Shown here piece by piece: positions 27,733 through 36,298 of a DNA stretch of 64,000 nucleotides; positions within the stretch are counted from its first letter, which is position 1, and each line of letters starts with the position of its first letter. Made by a program: the position numbers and the translations under genes. The notes under the pieces are model-generated. The model was not told where the DNA came from. It saw only the letters and a program-made list of their open reading frames with translations, and did not search any database. The stretch covers positions 344,441 through 408,440 of the forward strand of contig CBDCCU010000013.1 in assembly GCA_965214955.1 (NCBI GenBank), given 5' to 3'. The stretch is from Aliikangiella sp965214955. GTDB lineage: Bacteria; Pseudomonadota; Gammaproteobacteria; Enterobacterales; Kangiellaceae.

Positions 27733-28323
27733 TTATTTAGTGGTTGAAGAGATAGTATAGGTTTTTCCTTGCTTTACTTTTTTATAGTTTCCAAACACTT
27801 CATTAAAGGTGCGTTTGCAAAAATGTCTTAAGCCATTGACGGTAACAACCACAAATTGCCCCCCGTCTTTTAAATGATAATAAGCATCATATAAAAAGAG
27901 GTAGAGCATTTCATTACCAACTTTGGCGGGTATATTAGAAACAATAACGTCAAATTTTTCATCATTTAATGATGAAAAGCCATTGCTTAGTTGGGCGGTA
28001 GCATTATTGATTTTATTTTTATCAATATTCGCCTTAGCATGTTCAATAGCAACAAAGTCTTTGTCTAAGAGTATTACTTTTCCTGTTTGACTCTTTCTAG
28101 CCATCCATAAGCCAATTGGGCCATATCCACAGCCAAGATCAAGACAGTTATTACCTTTTTCTATGGTTAAATGATTAAGTAATAAGCGAGTACCTTCATC
28201 AATTTCTTTGGGTGAAAATACACCATAGCTTGTTTCAAATGCGAGTTTTTCTCCATTAAGCTCGGTTTCTAATTGCAGTGGTTGTCTTATTTTTTTTGCG
28301 GCTTCAATTGGCGAAGGGCACAT
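27733..28323 (-). CDS. RsmC-like small-domain methyltransferase
   Basis: This 196-residue protein has a single class I SAM methyltransferase domain of the MTS (small) family: YGVFSPKEIDEGTRLLL at the N-terminus, then the SAM motif LDLGCGYGPIGLWMA. FDVIVSNIPAKVGNEM sits where RsmC and related N-methylases carry NPPF/NPPY. The Asn-Ile-Pro-Ala variant occurs in some short RsmC-like proteins, so the target (rRNA guanine N2 in RsmC) is uncertain. It is about 140 residues shorter than E. coli RsmC, which has a duplicated domain. It is monocistronic with its own terminator. Confidence 0.75.
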   Translation of the reverse strand: MCPSPIEAAKKIRQPLQLETELNGEKLAFETSYGVFSPKEIDEGTRLLLNHLTIEKGNNCLDLGCGYGPIGLWMARKSQTGKVILLDKDFVAIEHAKANIDKNKINNATAQLSNGFSSLNDEKFDVIVSNIPAKVGNEMLYLFLYDAYYHLKDGGQFVVVTVNGLRHFCKRTFNEVFGNYKKVKQGKTYTISSTTK

Positions 28324-28442
28324 AGCTTTTCCTAGTGTAATAAGAGATAAGTTTTATCAGTTAAAGTTAACTTTATTTTAGCTGAGTATTATATGTTAAA
28401 ATCGCGCTCAATAAATTGATAGTTAACTAATAAGAGTAATTT

Positions 28443-28766
28443 GTGACTAAAAAACCTCTGTATCGCGTTGTTTTTATTAACAACGGTAAAACTTTCGAAG
28501 TGTATGCAAAGTCGGTAATACCTTCTGATATTTATGGGTTTGTTGAAGTTAGTGGGCTAATGTTTAATGAGCGAAGCGGCTTGGTGGTTGATCCTGGTGA
28601 AGAAAAGCTTAAAGCTGAGTTTGAGGGGGTTAATCGAACCAATATTCCAATGCATTCGGTGATTAGAATTGATGAAGTAGAAAAGCAGGGCACAGCTAAA
28701 ATTAGTGATGCTAAAGGTGATGTGGTGGCACCATTCCCTATGATAAAACCAGAAAATAAAAGTTAA
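28443..28766 (+). CDS. DUF1820 family protein
   Basis: This 107-residue protein begins with GTG and matches the DUF1820 family of Gammaproteobacteria: YRVVFINNGKTFEVYAKSV, YGFVEVSGLMFNE and NIPMHSVIRIDEVEKQG. It is predicted to be a soluble beta-rich protein of unknown function. It ends just upstream of queF in the same direction, so the two are probably cotranscribed. Confidence 0.85.
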   Translation: MTKKPLYRVVFINNGKTFEVYAKSVIPSDIYGFVEVSGLMFNERSGLVVDPGEEKLKAEFEGVNRTNIPMHSVIRIDEVEKQGTAKISDAKGDVVAPFPMIKPENKS

Positions 28767-28778
28767 TTGAGTAATTTT

Positions 28779-29591
28779 ATGTCTGATAATCCACTCGGTA
28801 AACCCACACAATATATTGATCAATACGATCCATCACTGCTTTTTGCCATTGCTCGCAAAGAAAAGCGCGATGAGCTTAACCAGCAAGCAATAGCCTTTAC
28901 TGGTGAAGATATTTGGAATGCCTATGAGCTCAGTTGGCTTGATTTAAATGGTGTTCCTAAAGTGGCCATTGCCACAATTATTTTTAGTGCAGATAGTCAA
29001 TATATTGTTGAGTCTAAATCGTTGAAACTTTACTTTAATTCTTTGAATCAAACGGCATTTGCAAATAAAAATAAAGTAAGAGAAGTTATCGCTAAAGATC
29101 TCTGTAACTTAACTAAAAGTAAGGTTGCAGTTCATTTATATGCACCTAATGATGTTTCTAGTTATCAAGTAGGACAACTAGAAGGAGAATGTATTGATGA
29201 GCAAAACATTAGTATTAGTAGCTATGATTATCAGCCATCATTATTAAAACTAGATACCAATAAAAACAATGTTAAAGAAGTGCTAGTTAGTCATTTGCTT
29301 AAAAGTAACTGTTTAATTACGAGCCAACCTGATTGGGCAAGTATTCAAATAAAATATGAAGGCAGCAAAATTTGCAAAGCAGCATTACTACAATATTTAG
29401 TTTCTTTTCGCTCTCATAATGAGTTTCATGAGCAATGTGTTGAGCGAATTTTTAGCGATATTAAGCAAATTTGTAAACCAAATAAACTTACCGTTTACGC
29501 AAGATACACAAGACGAGGCGGGCTAGATATTAACCCTTGGCGTAGTGATTTTGAATTTAGCGTTGAAAATATTCGGCTATCGCGTCAATAA
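28779..29591 (+). CDS. queF: NADPH-dependent 7-cyano-7-deazaguanine reductase QueF
   Basis: This enzyme reduces preQ0 to preQ1 in queuosine biosynthesis. It is the long, two-domain (YqcD/E. coli) type: LYELSWLDLNGVPKVAIA and the QueF motif ESKSLKLYFNSLNQT in the first half. SNCLITSQPDWASIQIKY in the second half contains the catalytic Cys that forms the thioimide, followed by FRSHNEFHEQC. A TTG at 28767 is in frame, but the ATG at 28779 (MSDNPLGKPTQY) fits the family N-terminus and is chosen, giving 270 residues. The gene follows DUF1820 by 12 bp. Confidence 0.96.
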   Translation: MSDNPLGKPTQYIDQYDPSLLFAIARKEKRDELNQQAIAFTGEDIWNAYELSWLDLNGVPKVAIATIIFSADSQYIVESKSLKLYFNSLNQTAFANKNKVREVIAKDLCNLTKSKVAVHLYAPNDVSSYQVGQLEGECIDEQNISISSYDYQPSLLKLDTNKNNVKEVLVSHLLKSNCLITSQPDWASIQIKYEGSKICKAALLQYLVSFRSHNEFHEQCVERIFSDIKQICKPNKLTVYARYTRRGGLDINPWRSDFEFSVENIRLSRQ

Positions 29592-29601
29592 GTCGTATAG
29601 C

Positions 29602-30030
29602 TTATTCTAACTGTTCAGTAAAATAGGTGACTGCAAGCTCAACGAAGTCGCTTGATGTGACTATTCCTACTAATTTATTGTTATCAACCACAGCCACACA
29701 ACCGGGCTTTTTTTCTTTAAATATTTTAGCGACTTCAAGGGCATTGGTGTTTGATTCAACCGTAATCGGCGTTTTATCGAAGATAGAAGCAACATCCATA
29801 GAGCGCTCAATATGCTCAAGCATATCAAACCCTCTTTTATTAACGATTTTTATGGCATTGGCTAGCACTGCTTTTTGACCAAGAATGCCAATAAGCTCTC
29901 CTGTTTCAGCATTTTTAATGGGAATATGGCGGATCATTTTATCAGCCATAAGCATTCTTGCTTTGTGAACATTGGTATGTTGGGTCACAAAGATAGGGTC
30001 TGGAGTCATTATTGCTTTTATTTCAACCAT
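29602..30030 (-). CDS. Two-CBS-domain protein
   Basis: This 142-residue cytoplasmic protein consists of a tandem CBS pair: IMTPDPIFVTQHTNVHKARMLM with HIPIKNAETGELIGILGQ, then TPITVESNTNALEVAKIF with GCVAVVDNNKLVGIVTSSDFVELA. Such Bateman modules bind adenosyl nucleotides. There is no catalytic domain, so the regulated partner is unknown. It converges on queF with only 10 bp between stop codons and lies downstream of the YfcC-type carrier. Confidence 0.9.
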   Translation of the reverse strand: MVEIKAIMTPDPIFVTQHTNVHKARMLMADKMIRHIPIKNAETGELIGILGQKAVLANAIKIVNKRGFDMLEHIERSMDVASIFDKTPITVESNTNALEVAKIFKEKKPGCVAVVDNNKLVGIVTSSDFVELAVTYFTEQLE

Positions 30031-30096
30031 AGTTTTCTCTGTAAATACTTACTTATCAAGAAGTTATTTGGTAATTATAGTCCACAAACTAAATAT

Positions 30097-31491
30097 TTAT
30101 TGGTAACCGATTAATACTGCAACAATTAATGCAATACTCCCTGCAATAAATAGTTTTAATATAAGTGGGGCAATAAATTTAAACCATTTGCTATAAGGAA
30201 TGCCGCACATACCAATAATGCCCATAAGCACGGCATTGGTAGGGACAATCATGTTCATAAAACCATCACCCATTTGATAGGCAAGAACCGCAACCTGACG
30301 AGAAACCCCAACAATATCGGCAATAGGTGCCATAATCGGCATGGTGACATAAGCTTGCCCTGAACCCGATGGAATAAAAAAGTTTAGTACGCTTTGAATA
30401 ATTAGCATTCCAACTGCGGCTACTTCGGCACCTAATTGTGAAAGTGGAGTAGCTAAACCATTTACCACGGTATGAAGCACTTGAGCGTCAGAAAGAATTA
30501 ACTCTATGCTACGTGCAAAGCCGATTAATAAAGCGGTTCCTGTGAGCTCTGCTGCACCTTGGGTGAAAGTTTTAGCTGCATCATCAAATTTTTGTTTGCT
30601 AACAATAGCGAAAACGATGGCGAGAATAAAAAACATTGCGCCCAATTCGGTAAAGTACCAACCATATTTGGCAATGCCAATAACCATTCCAATTAAAGCA
30701 ACAAAAGTAATGAGCAAAACTGCCATTTTTGATTTATCCATACTTGGATATTCAGTAACCTCAGGAGGCTGAGCTTCTTTAATGCCATAAACTAAGCTAT
30801 TTTTAGGATCTTGCCTTACCTTGCTTGCATATTTCCATAAGTGATGAAAACCAATTAGCATAAATGGGGCAAATAAAGCCAGTCTAAAAGCCCAGCCCGA
30901 AGTTGGTGGAACCTCGGCAACACCTTGGGCAACAAGAACGGTAAAAGGATTAAACAGTGCTGTGCCATAGCCAATGCCATAACCAATAACCATTGAACCA
31001 ACGGCTGATACGGTATCCATTTTTAATGCAACACAAAGGGTAATTAATATCAGCACCAATGGAATATACTCTTCTGCCATGCCAATTGTTGATGAGCCAA
31101 GCATAAATGCCGCAGAGCTCATAAACAGTAATAAGGCAGGACGATGAGAATAACGCTTGAGCACTTTACCTAAAGCCGCATCAATAGCACCCGTTGAGCG
31201 AAGAACGGCAATAGAGCCACCGATTAAAAATAAGAAAAAGATAATGCCTTGCGCCTCTGCCATAGCGCGTGGAATAACGGTAAATAGGCTCCATAAAGGT
31301 AAGTTAATATCGGTTTCACTGACTTGATATGTACCAGGGACAACGGTTTTATGACCACTGGCATTTTCAGCCATTTCAAAACTACCTGATGGGAGTATCC
31401 ATGTGAGTAGGTAGGCAAAGGTCATCATTAAAAATAGAAGAACTAAGGTGTGGGGTACTTTAAATTTTTTTTCTATTTGTTCATTATTCAT
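30097..31491 (-). CDS. YfcC family (C4-dicarboxylate/amino-acid type) membrane carrier
   Basis: This 464-residue integral membrane protein has about twelve TM helices. PHTLVLLFLMMTFAYLLTWILPSG at the N-terminus, GSSTIGMAEEYIPL in the first half and FFIPSGSGQAYVTMPIMAPIAD in the second half are hallmarks of the YfcC/DcuC-related family (ion transporter superfamily). Members are proposed to move dicarboxylates or basic amino acids; the substrate here is unknown. It lies downstream of the POT transporter gene but is separated from it by a strong terminator, so it has its own promoter in 31492-31574. Confidence 0.85.
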   Translation of the reverse strand: MNNEQIEKKFKVPHTLVLLFLMMTFAYLLTWILPSGSFEMAENASGHKTVVPGTYQVSETDINLPLWSLFTVIPRAMAEAQGIIFFLFLIGGSIAVLRSTGAIDAALGKVLKRYSHRPALLLFMSSAAFMLGSSTIGMAEEYIPLVLILITLCVALKMDTVSAVGSMVIGYGIGYGTALFNPFTVLVAQGVAEVPPTSGWAFRLALFAPFMLIGFHHLWKYASKVRQDPKNSLVYGIKEAQPPEVTEYPSMDKSKMAVLLITFVALIGMVIGIAKYGWYFTELGAMFFILAIVFAIVSKQKFDDAAKTFTQGAAELTGTALLIGFARSIELILSDAQVLHTVVNGLATPLSQLGAEVAAVGMLIIQSVLNFFIPSGSGQAYVTMPIMAPIADIVGVSRQVAVLAYQMGDGFMNMIVPTNAVLMGIIGMCGIPYSKWFKFIAPLILKLFIAGSIALIVAVLIGYQ

Positions 31492-31575
31492 TATAGGTTT
31501 AACTTGTTAGTCTGAGGTGATACGGGCGACACTTTTTCCGTATTAATACGGATTACATGCTAATTGTAAATAAAC

Positions 31576-31598
31576 AAAAAACCGGCATAAAGCCGGCT
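31576..31598 (-). terminator. Rho-independent terminator of the POT transporter gene
   Basis: On the minus strand GCCGGC-TTTAT-GCCGGT is followed by TTTTTTG, 25 bp after the transporter stop codon. It has a strong GC stem with a U tail. Confidence 0.92.
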
Positions 31599-31622
31599 CT
31601 TTATCGTTAATGCAAGATCATA

Positions 31623-33029
31623 TTAAGCGTGATCAGCTGTTGCTTCTAGCTCTTCTTTTACTTCTTGCTCAACACTATCTGAATAACTTTCTGCTCCATG
31701 CATCCATACTACTAGTCTGCCCGATAATGGCCACAAAATAAGTGCAAAAATAATGTTTGCTGCTGCAATTCCACCAAATATAGACATTTCCCCTAATTCT
31801 TCTGCGAATGAGCCAACAATACCTGCTAGTAAATTTGCAAAAAAGTTAATTAGGAACCAAACTCCCATCATTAAACTTGCCAATCTTAATGGTGATAGCT
31901 TAGTTGTCATAGATAGTCCTACTGGAGAAATACATAGCTCACCCATTGTATGGAATAAGTATGCTGCACACAGCCACCACATTGAGGCCATTCCATCAGA
32001 TTGTTGCTCAACAACAGCACCAACCATGAATAAAAAGCCAAGAGCTGTAAGAATTAAGCCAAATACCATTTTGATTGGTGTTGCTGGGTTTTTACTGCCA
32101 AGCTTTATCCACATGAGTGAAAAAATCGGTGCTAATATAACTATGTACAATGGGTTTAATGATTGAAACCATCCCGCAGGCACTTCAAAGTTAAGGGTAT
32201 CAATTACACGGTCTGTCTTTTCAGATGCGTAGATATTCATTAATCCACCTGCTTGCTCAAATGAAGCCCAAAAAAGAACAACAAAGATGAACAACATAAA
32301 GATAACTCTTAGGCGATCTTTCTCTACTGGTGTTAGAGGTTTTTTCTCGCCGCCATCTTGCTCAAGAGATAGCTTTGCAGAAGGAATAACACCAACTGAG
32401 CCAAGATATTTATTAGCAAAAACTAACTGAATAATTACTGATAAAACCATCCCTACACCCGCAGCGATAAAACCATATTTCCATCCAAAAGACGGGTCTT
32501 CTCCTAATGTAGAGCATACAAGTGGTGCTAAAAATGCGCCAACGTTAATACCCATGTAAAAAATAGTAAATGCACCATCGCGACGATTGTCATGTTCATC
32601 ATACAAATCGCCCACCATTGTAGAAATATTGGGTTTAAAAAAGCCATTTCCTAGAATAATGAGTACAAGTCCAATAAAGAATAAAGTGAGGTTTCCTGGT
32701 ATCGAGGCAGCTAAAACAAATTGACCTGCGGCCATTAATACACCACCAATTATTATAGATTTTCGTTGTCCTATGTAATTATCAGCCAACCAGCCCCCAA
32801 TTAGAGGAGTAAAATAAACTAAACCTGTGTACCAACCGTATAATACGAGAGCTTCTGACCGCTCCCATCCGAAACCTGCATTATTGGCCTCAGTACCGGC
32901 TATTAGAGTGAGAACTAGCAATGCTCTCATACCATAATAGCTAAATCGTTCCCACATTTCGGTTGTAAAGAGTAAGAACAGCCCTTTAGGGTGTCCAAGA
33001 AACTCACCCTTTGGAACATTTAATGACAT
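31623..33029 (-). CDS. Proton-dependent oligopeptide transporter (POT/PTR family)
   Basis: This 468-residue MFS protein has about 14 TM helices. It carries the POT signature motif ExxERFxYY as EMWERFSYYGMRALLVL, then GGWLADNYIGQRKSIIIGG and FFKPNISTMVGDLYDEHDNRRDGAFTIFYMGINVGAFLAPLVC. The C-terminal half has GELCISPVGLSMTTKLSPL. The family imports di- and tripeptides with protons; E. coli DtpA/DtpB are examples. It is divergent from acuI, with a 315 bp regulatory gap. Length is typical. Confidence 0.95.
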   Translation of the reverse strand: MSLNVPKGEFLGHPKGLFLLFTTEMWERFSYYGMRALLVLTLIAGTEANNAGFGWERSEALVLYGWYTGLVYFTPLIGGWLADNYIGQRKSIIIGGVLMAAGQFVLAASIPGNLTLFFIGLVLIILGNGFFKPNISTMVGDLYDEHDNRRDGAFTIFYMGINVGAFLAPLVCSTLGEDPSFGWKYGFIAAGVGMVLSVIIQLVFANKYLGSVGVIPSAKLSLEQDGGEKKPLTPVEKDRLRVIFMLFIFVVLFWASFEQAGGLMNIYASEKTDRVIDTLNFEVPAGWFQSLNPLYIVILAPIFSLMWIKLGSKNPATPIKMVFGLILTALGFLFMVGAVVEQQSDGMASMWWLCAAYLFHTMGELCISPVGLSMTTKLSPLRLASLMMGVWFLINFFANLLAGIVGSFAEELGEMSIFGGIAAANIIFALILWPLSGRLVVWMHGAESYSDSVEQEVKEELEATADHA

Positions 33030-33344
33030 ATTGACTCCTAATTATTATTGAAAATGTATTTTTTATCTGTGTGATATTTATGTTTAAAGTTTTTATTTTA
33101 TCGCAGAAGTACGTTAACCCACGTTTATACCGCGAAAACACTAGTGATGACAAGTTAAGTTTTAGTTTAATTTTACTAAAACAACTATTCAAAGCCTTAT
33201 AGATTAGGTGATTGAATGATTCATCTGACCATTAAAGATCTTTTGGGCATTATAAAATTAATGCTGATTATTAAGGTAATAATCAAAGAAAAACTTTAAT
33301 TTTAGGGTACAATAGCGCCAATTTTACTAAAACAGAGTACAAAG
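33030..33344. promoter_or_regulatory. Divergent control region between the POT transporter and acuI
   Basis: This 315 bp gap holds a 15-bp exact direct repeat, AATTTTACTAAAACA, at 33169-33183 and 33320-33334, the second copy ending 10 bp before the acuI start. It also holds a palindrome GATTATT-AAGGT-AATAATC (33266-33284) and a -10-like TACAAT (33308-33313). These could be operators for one or both divergent genes. Confidence 0.45.
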
Positions 33345-34331
33345 ATGAGTTTTCTAGCCTGTCGTATCTATAAAGAAAATGAAAAGGTTGTTCACAAACT
33401 AGAGCAAATTGAGCTTGATAACCTGTGTGAAGGCGAAGTGGTTATTGATGTTCATTACTCTGGAGTCAATTATAAAGACGCTTTAGGCGCAACTGGCAGA
33501 GGCGCTATATTAAAGCAGTTTCCACTAAATGGCGGTATTGATTTAGCTGGTGTTGTGGAATCATCGAGCGACCCAAAATTTAAAGCGGGTGATGAAGTTG
33601 TGATAAATGGTTGCGGTTTGGGTGAGTCCCACGATGGTGGACTTGCACAAAAGGCGCGCGTTCCAGCCGATTGGGTGATGCATTTACCTAAAGGATTAAG
33701 CCTTTTAGAAAGCATGACCTTAGGAACTGCTGGTTTTACGGCTGCGCTAGCTATTCATCGAATGCTAGAAAATAATCAAACTAAAGATAAAGGTGCGATT
33801 GTGGTTACGGGTGCTAGTGGTGGCGTTGGGTCGGTAGCTGTTGATATGTTGTCTCAATTAGGGTTCGAGGTAATTGCGCTTAGCGGTAGAAGAGCATTCG
33901 ATACTTACTTAACACAACTTGGTGCAAGTTCGGTTTGCGATCCAGAAACTTTAGAGTTAGGTACACGCCCTTTAGAAAAAGCAAAGTTTGGTGGTGTAAT
34001 TGATAATGTAGGCGGTGAGTTATTATCGCAGCTAATTGCGCATACAAACTTATGGGGTAATATTGCTTCTATTGGTATGGCAAGTAGTCATAAACTTAGT
34101 ACAACGGTTTTTCCTTTTATATTGCGTGGTGTAAGTTTATTAGGGATAAGCTCAACCAATTGTCCAATGCCATTAAGGCGCGAAGTATGGAATAAAATGG
34201 GTGCAGAATTAAAACCTAAGCATTTGGATAAAATTTTAACCGAAGTGGTGCCACTAAAAGCCGTTTCAAGTGTGTTTAATGATTTGCTCGACCGTAAAAA
34301 GCATGGTCGTGTTGTTATTGATTGCCGTTAA
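33345..34331 (+). CDS. acuI: Acrylyl-CoA reductase AcuI/YhdH-type quinone oxidoreductase
   Basis: This 328-residue medium-chain dehydrogenase/reductase lacks zinc ligands. The N-terminal half has VHYSGVNYKDALGATGRG and FPLNGGIDLAGVV; the Rossmann part has VVTGASGGVGSVAVDML and IALSGR; LLGISSTNCPMPLRREVW is characteristic of the YhdH/AcuI subfamily. AcuI reduces toxic acryloyl-CoA to propionyl-CoA with NADPH, important when DMSP is degraded in marine bacteria. No dimethylsulfoniopropionate lyase gene is visible here, so the physiological role is inferred. Confidence 0.92.
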   Translation: MSFLACRIYKENEKVVHKLEQIELDNLCEGEVVIDVHYSGVNYKDALGATGRGAILKQFPLNGGIDLAGVVESSSDPKFKAGDEVVINGCGLGESHDGGLAQKARVPADWVMHLPKGLSLLESMTLGTAGFTAALAIHRMLENNQTKDKGAIVVTGASGGVGSVAVDMLSQLGFEVIALSGRRAFDTYLTQLGASSVCDPETLELGTRPLEKAKFGGVIDNVGGELLSQLIAHTNLWGNIASIGMASSHKLSTTVFPFILRGVSLLGISSTNCPMPLRREVWNKMGAELKPKHLDKILTEVVPLKAVSSVFNDLLDRKKHGRVVIDCR

Positions 34332-34385
34332 GTGGTTGTGGTTAAGTTATTACCGCTAAGTGATTGTCGTTAGATGATTACCGTT
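34316..34385. repeat. Five degenerate 14-bp tandem units spanning the acuI stop codon
   Basis: Successive 14-mers read TATTGATTGCCGTT, AAGTGGTTGTGGTT, AAGTTATTACCGCT, AAGTGATTGTCGTT and AGATGATTACCGTT. The first is inside the coding end of acuI and the rest are untranslated. The period is constant while the sequence has diverged, as expected of an old tandem duplication. Confidence 0.75.
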
Positions 34386-34410
34386 AGAGCCTGATTATTT
34401 GGAAAAAATT

Positions 34411-34899
34411 ATGAAAAACCAATTAGCTAAAATTGTCGAAAAGCTTCAATCAAAACCTAAATGGCTTAGAGGCTGGTTATTAGACTTTGCTTTAGGTTCA
34501 ACCATAAAATTTATTGGTACAGCAGGTTTAAACTGTCAAGAACTCACTCAAGAAAAAGCCGTATTTGTTTTAAAAAATAGAAAAAAAGTACAAAACCATA
34601 TTGGTACTGTTCATGCGGCGGCTACAAGTTTAGTGGCAGAAACGGCTAGCGGAATGGTGGTTGGAATGAATATTCCTGATGATAAAATTCCTGTGCTTAA
34701 AAGTATGCAAATTAATTATGTAAAGCGCTCTACTGGTAATTTAAAAGCGGTTGCAACCATTACTCAAGAGCAAGTACAAAATTTGTATAATCAAGAAAAA
34801 GGTGAAGCAAAAATTGCAGTAACCGTTACCGATGATGCCAATGTTGAGCCCGTTGTTTGTGAAATGATTTGGGCTTGGGTTCCAAAGAAAAGAAGCTAG
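34411..34899 (+). CDS. DUF4442 hotdog-fold protein (possible thioesterase)
   Basis: This 162-residue protein resembles DUF4442, a hotdog-fold family related to PaaI-type acyl-CoA thioesterases. HIGTVHAAATSLVAETASGMVVGM has the layout of the hotdog helix with N/H-x-x-G-T-x-H-x-x-A. The in-frame TTG at 34399 is rejected: the ATG at 34411 has a GGA 7 nt upstream and starts MKNQLAKIVEKL. It is placed after acuI and before mtaB in the same direction. The substrate is unknown. Confidence 0.75.
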   Translation: MKNQLAKIVEKLQSKPKWLRGWLLDFALGSTIKFIGTAGLNCQELTQEKAVFVLKNRKKVQNHIGTVHAAATSLVAETASGMVVGMNIPDDKIPVLKSMQINYVKRSTGNLKAVATITQEQVQNLYNQEKGEAKIAVTVTDDANVEPVVCEMIWAWVPKKRS

Positions 34900-34935
34900 G
34901 ATTTAGAAGTCAGAATGTAGAAGTTAGGTTTTAAA

Positions 34936-36282
34936 ATGCAAGTTTATTTAAATTCACTAGGCTGTCGCCTTAATGAAGCAGAATTACAAATCTGGGCTGA
35001 CGAGTTTAGCCAAGCTTCTGTGGGGGTTACTTCTCAACTAGAAAACGCTAATTTGGTTGTGTTAAACACCTGTGCGGTTACTGGTGAGGCGGCAAGAAAA
35101 TCACGTCAAACTATTAGGCGACTTCATCGTAAAAATCCTACGGCAAAATTAGTGGTTACTGGTTGTTATGCTTCGCTTGAAAAAGAACAGGCAGAGCAAC
35201 TGTTAGGGGTTGATTTAATTGTTGATAATTCGCAAAAAGATCAATTGGCTAAAATGAGTTTAGAATTGCTCGATTCTCAATCTATGCCTTTTGCGGCTAC
35301 AGAGCCCGATGAAAGCGCCATTTTTACCCGTAATAAAGAAAGAGCGTTTATCAAAATTCAAGATGGTTGTCGTTACCGTTGCACTTATTGCATTGTTACC
35401 GTTGCCAGAGGCGAAGAGTCGAGCCGAACCATTGAAGATTTAATTAGTGAAGTTAATCGTTTAAATGATTCTGGGGTTAAAGAAATTGTTTTAACGGGGG
35501 TTCATGTTGGTGGTTATGGATCGGATTTAAATACCTCGCTTTATGAGTTAGTGGTTGCCATTTTAGAGCAAACCACAATTCCTCGAATACGCTTTGCTTC
35601 GGTTGAACCTTGGGATCTTCCTGATAATTTTTTTGAGCTCTTTAAAAATCCTCGCTTAATGCCTCACATGCATTTACCTATTCAAAGTGGTAGCAATAAT
35701 ATTCTTAAAAAAATGTCTCGGCGCTGTAAATCAGAAACTTTTTTAGAACTGGTCAATAAAGCCAGAAGTGTTATTCCTGAATTTAATATTACAACCGATA
35801 TTATTGTTGGTTTTCCTGGAGAAACGGAAGAAGATTTTCAATGTTCTAAAAATATTATAGCGCAAGCGGGTTTTGGTCATGTGCATATTTTCTCATACTC
35901 CGATAGAGAAGGAACAAAAGCCGCAAGACTACCCAATAAAATTGATAAGCAAACCAAAAAAATAAGAAGTCAAATTCTTCACAAGCAAGCTAAAAAAATT
36001 AAGCTAGAGCAATTAAAATTAATGCTTTTAACTGAGCAGAAAATTCTATGTGAAGGAAAAGGGCAACTTGTTGAATCGGGCAATTATCGTTATGTTGGCT
36101 ATACGGAAAACTATTTTAAAGTTGAATTTGAAACGGAACAATTGTTTGAATTGTCAAACCAAATAGTTGATTGCAAAGTTGTAGATATTGATCACGTTAG
36201 TGGCAATTTAATTGTAAAACCAACGCAAAATTTAGAAGGGTTTAAAATGTTACTTAATGTTCAAACAATAGAGAACAATTGA
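34936..36282 (+). CDS. mtaB: MtaB, tRNA t6A37 methylthiotransferase
   Basis: This 448-residue radical SAM enzyme converts t6A37 to ms2t6A37. The N-terminal UPF0004 domain begins QVYLNSLGCRLNEAE with conserved cysteines in LNTCAVTGEAARKSR and VVTGCYAS for the auxiliary cluster. The radical SAM triad is CRYRCTYC (near residues 146-153), followed by IVTVARGEESS. VGFPGETEEDF lies further on, and the C-terminal TRAM-like region is present though diverged. The SLGCRLN form and CIVxxARG favour MtaB over MiaB or RimO. It converges with barA; only 16 bp separate the two stops. Confidence 0.9.
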   Translation: MQVYLNSLGCRLNEAELQIWADEFSQASVGVTSQLENANLVVLNTCAVTGEAARKSRQTIRRLHRKNPTAKLVVTGCYASLEKEQAEQLLGVDLIVDNSQKDQLAKMSLELLDSQSMPFAATEPDESAIFTRNKERAFIKIQDGCRYRCTYCIVTVARGEESSRTIEDLISEVNRLNDSGVKEIVLTGVHVGGYGSDLNTSLYELVVAILEQTTIPRIRFASVEPWDLPDNFFELFKNPRLMPHMHLPIQSGSNNILKKMSRRCKSETFLELVNKARSVIPEFNITTDIIVGFPGETEEDFQCSKNIIAQAGFGHVHIFSYSDREGTKAARLPNKIDKQTKKIRSQILHKQAKKIKLEQLKLMLLTEQKILCEGKGQLVESGNYRYVGYTENYFKVEFETEQLFELSNQIVDCKVVDIDHVSGNLIVKPTQNLEGFKMLLNVQTIENN

Positions 36283-36298
36283 GGCTAACGAGAAACAG

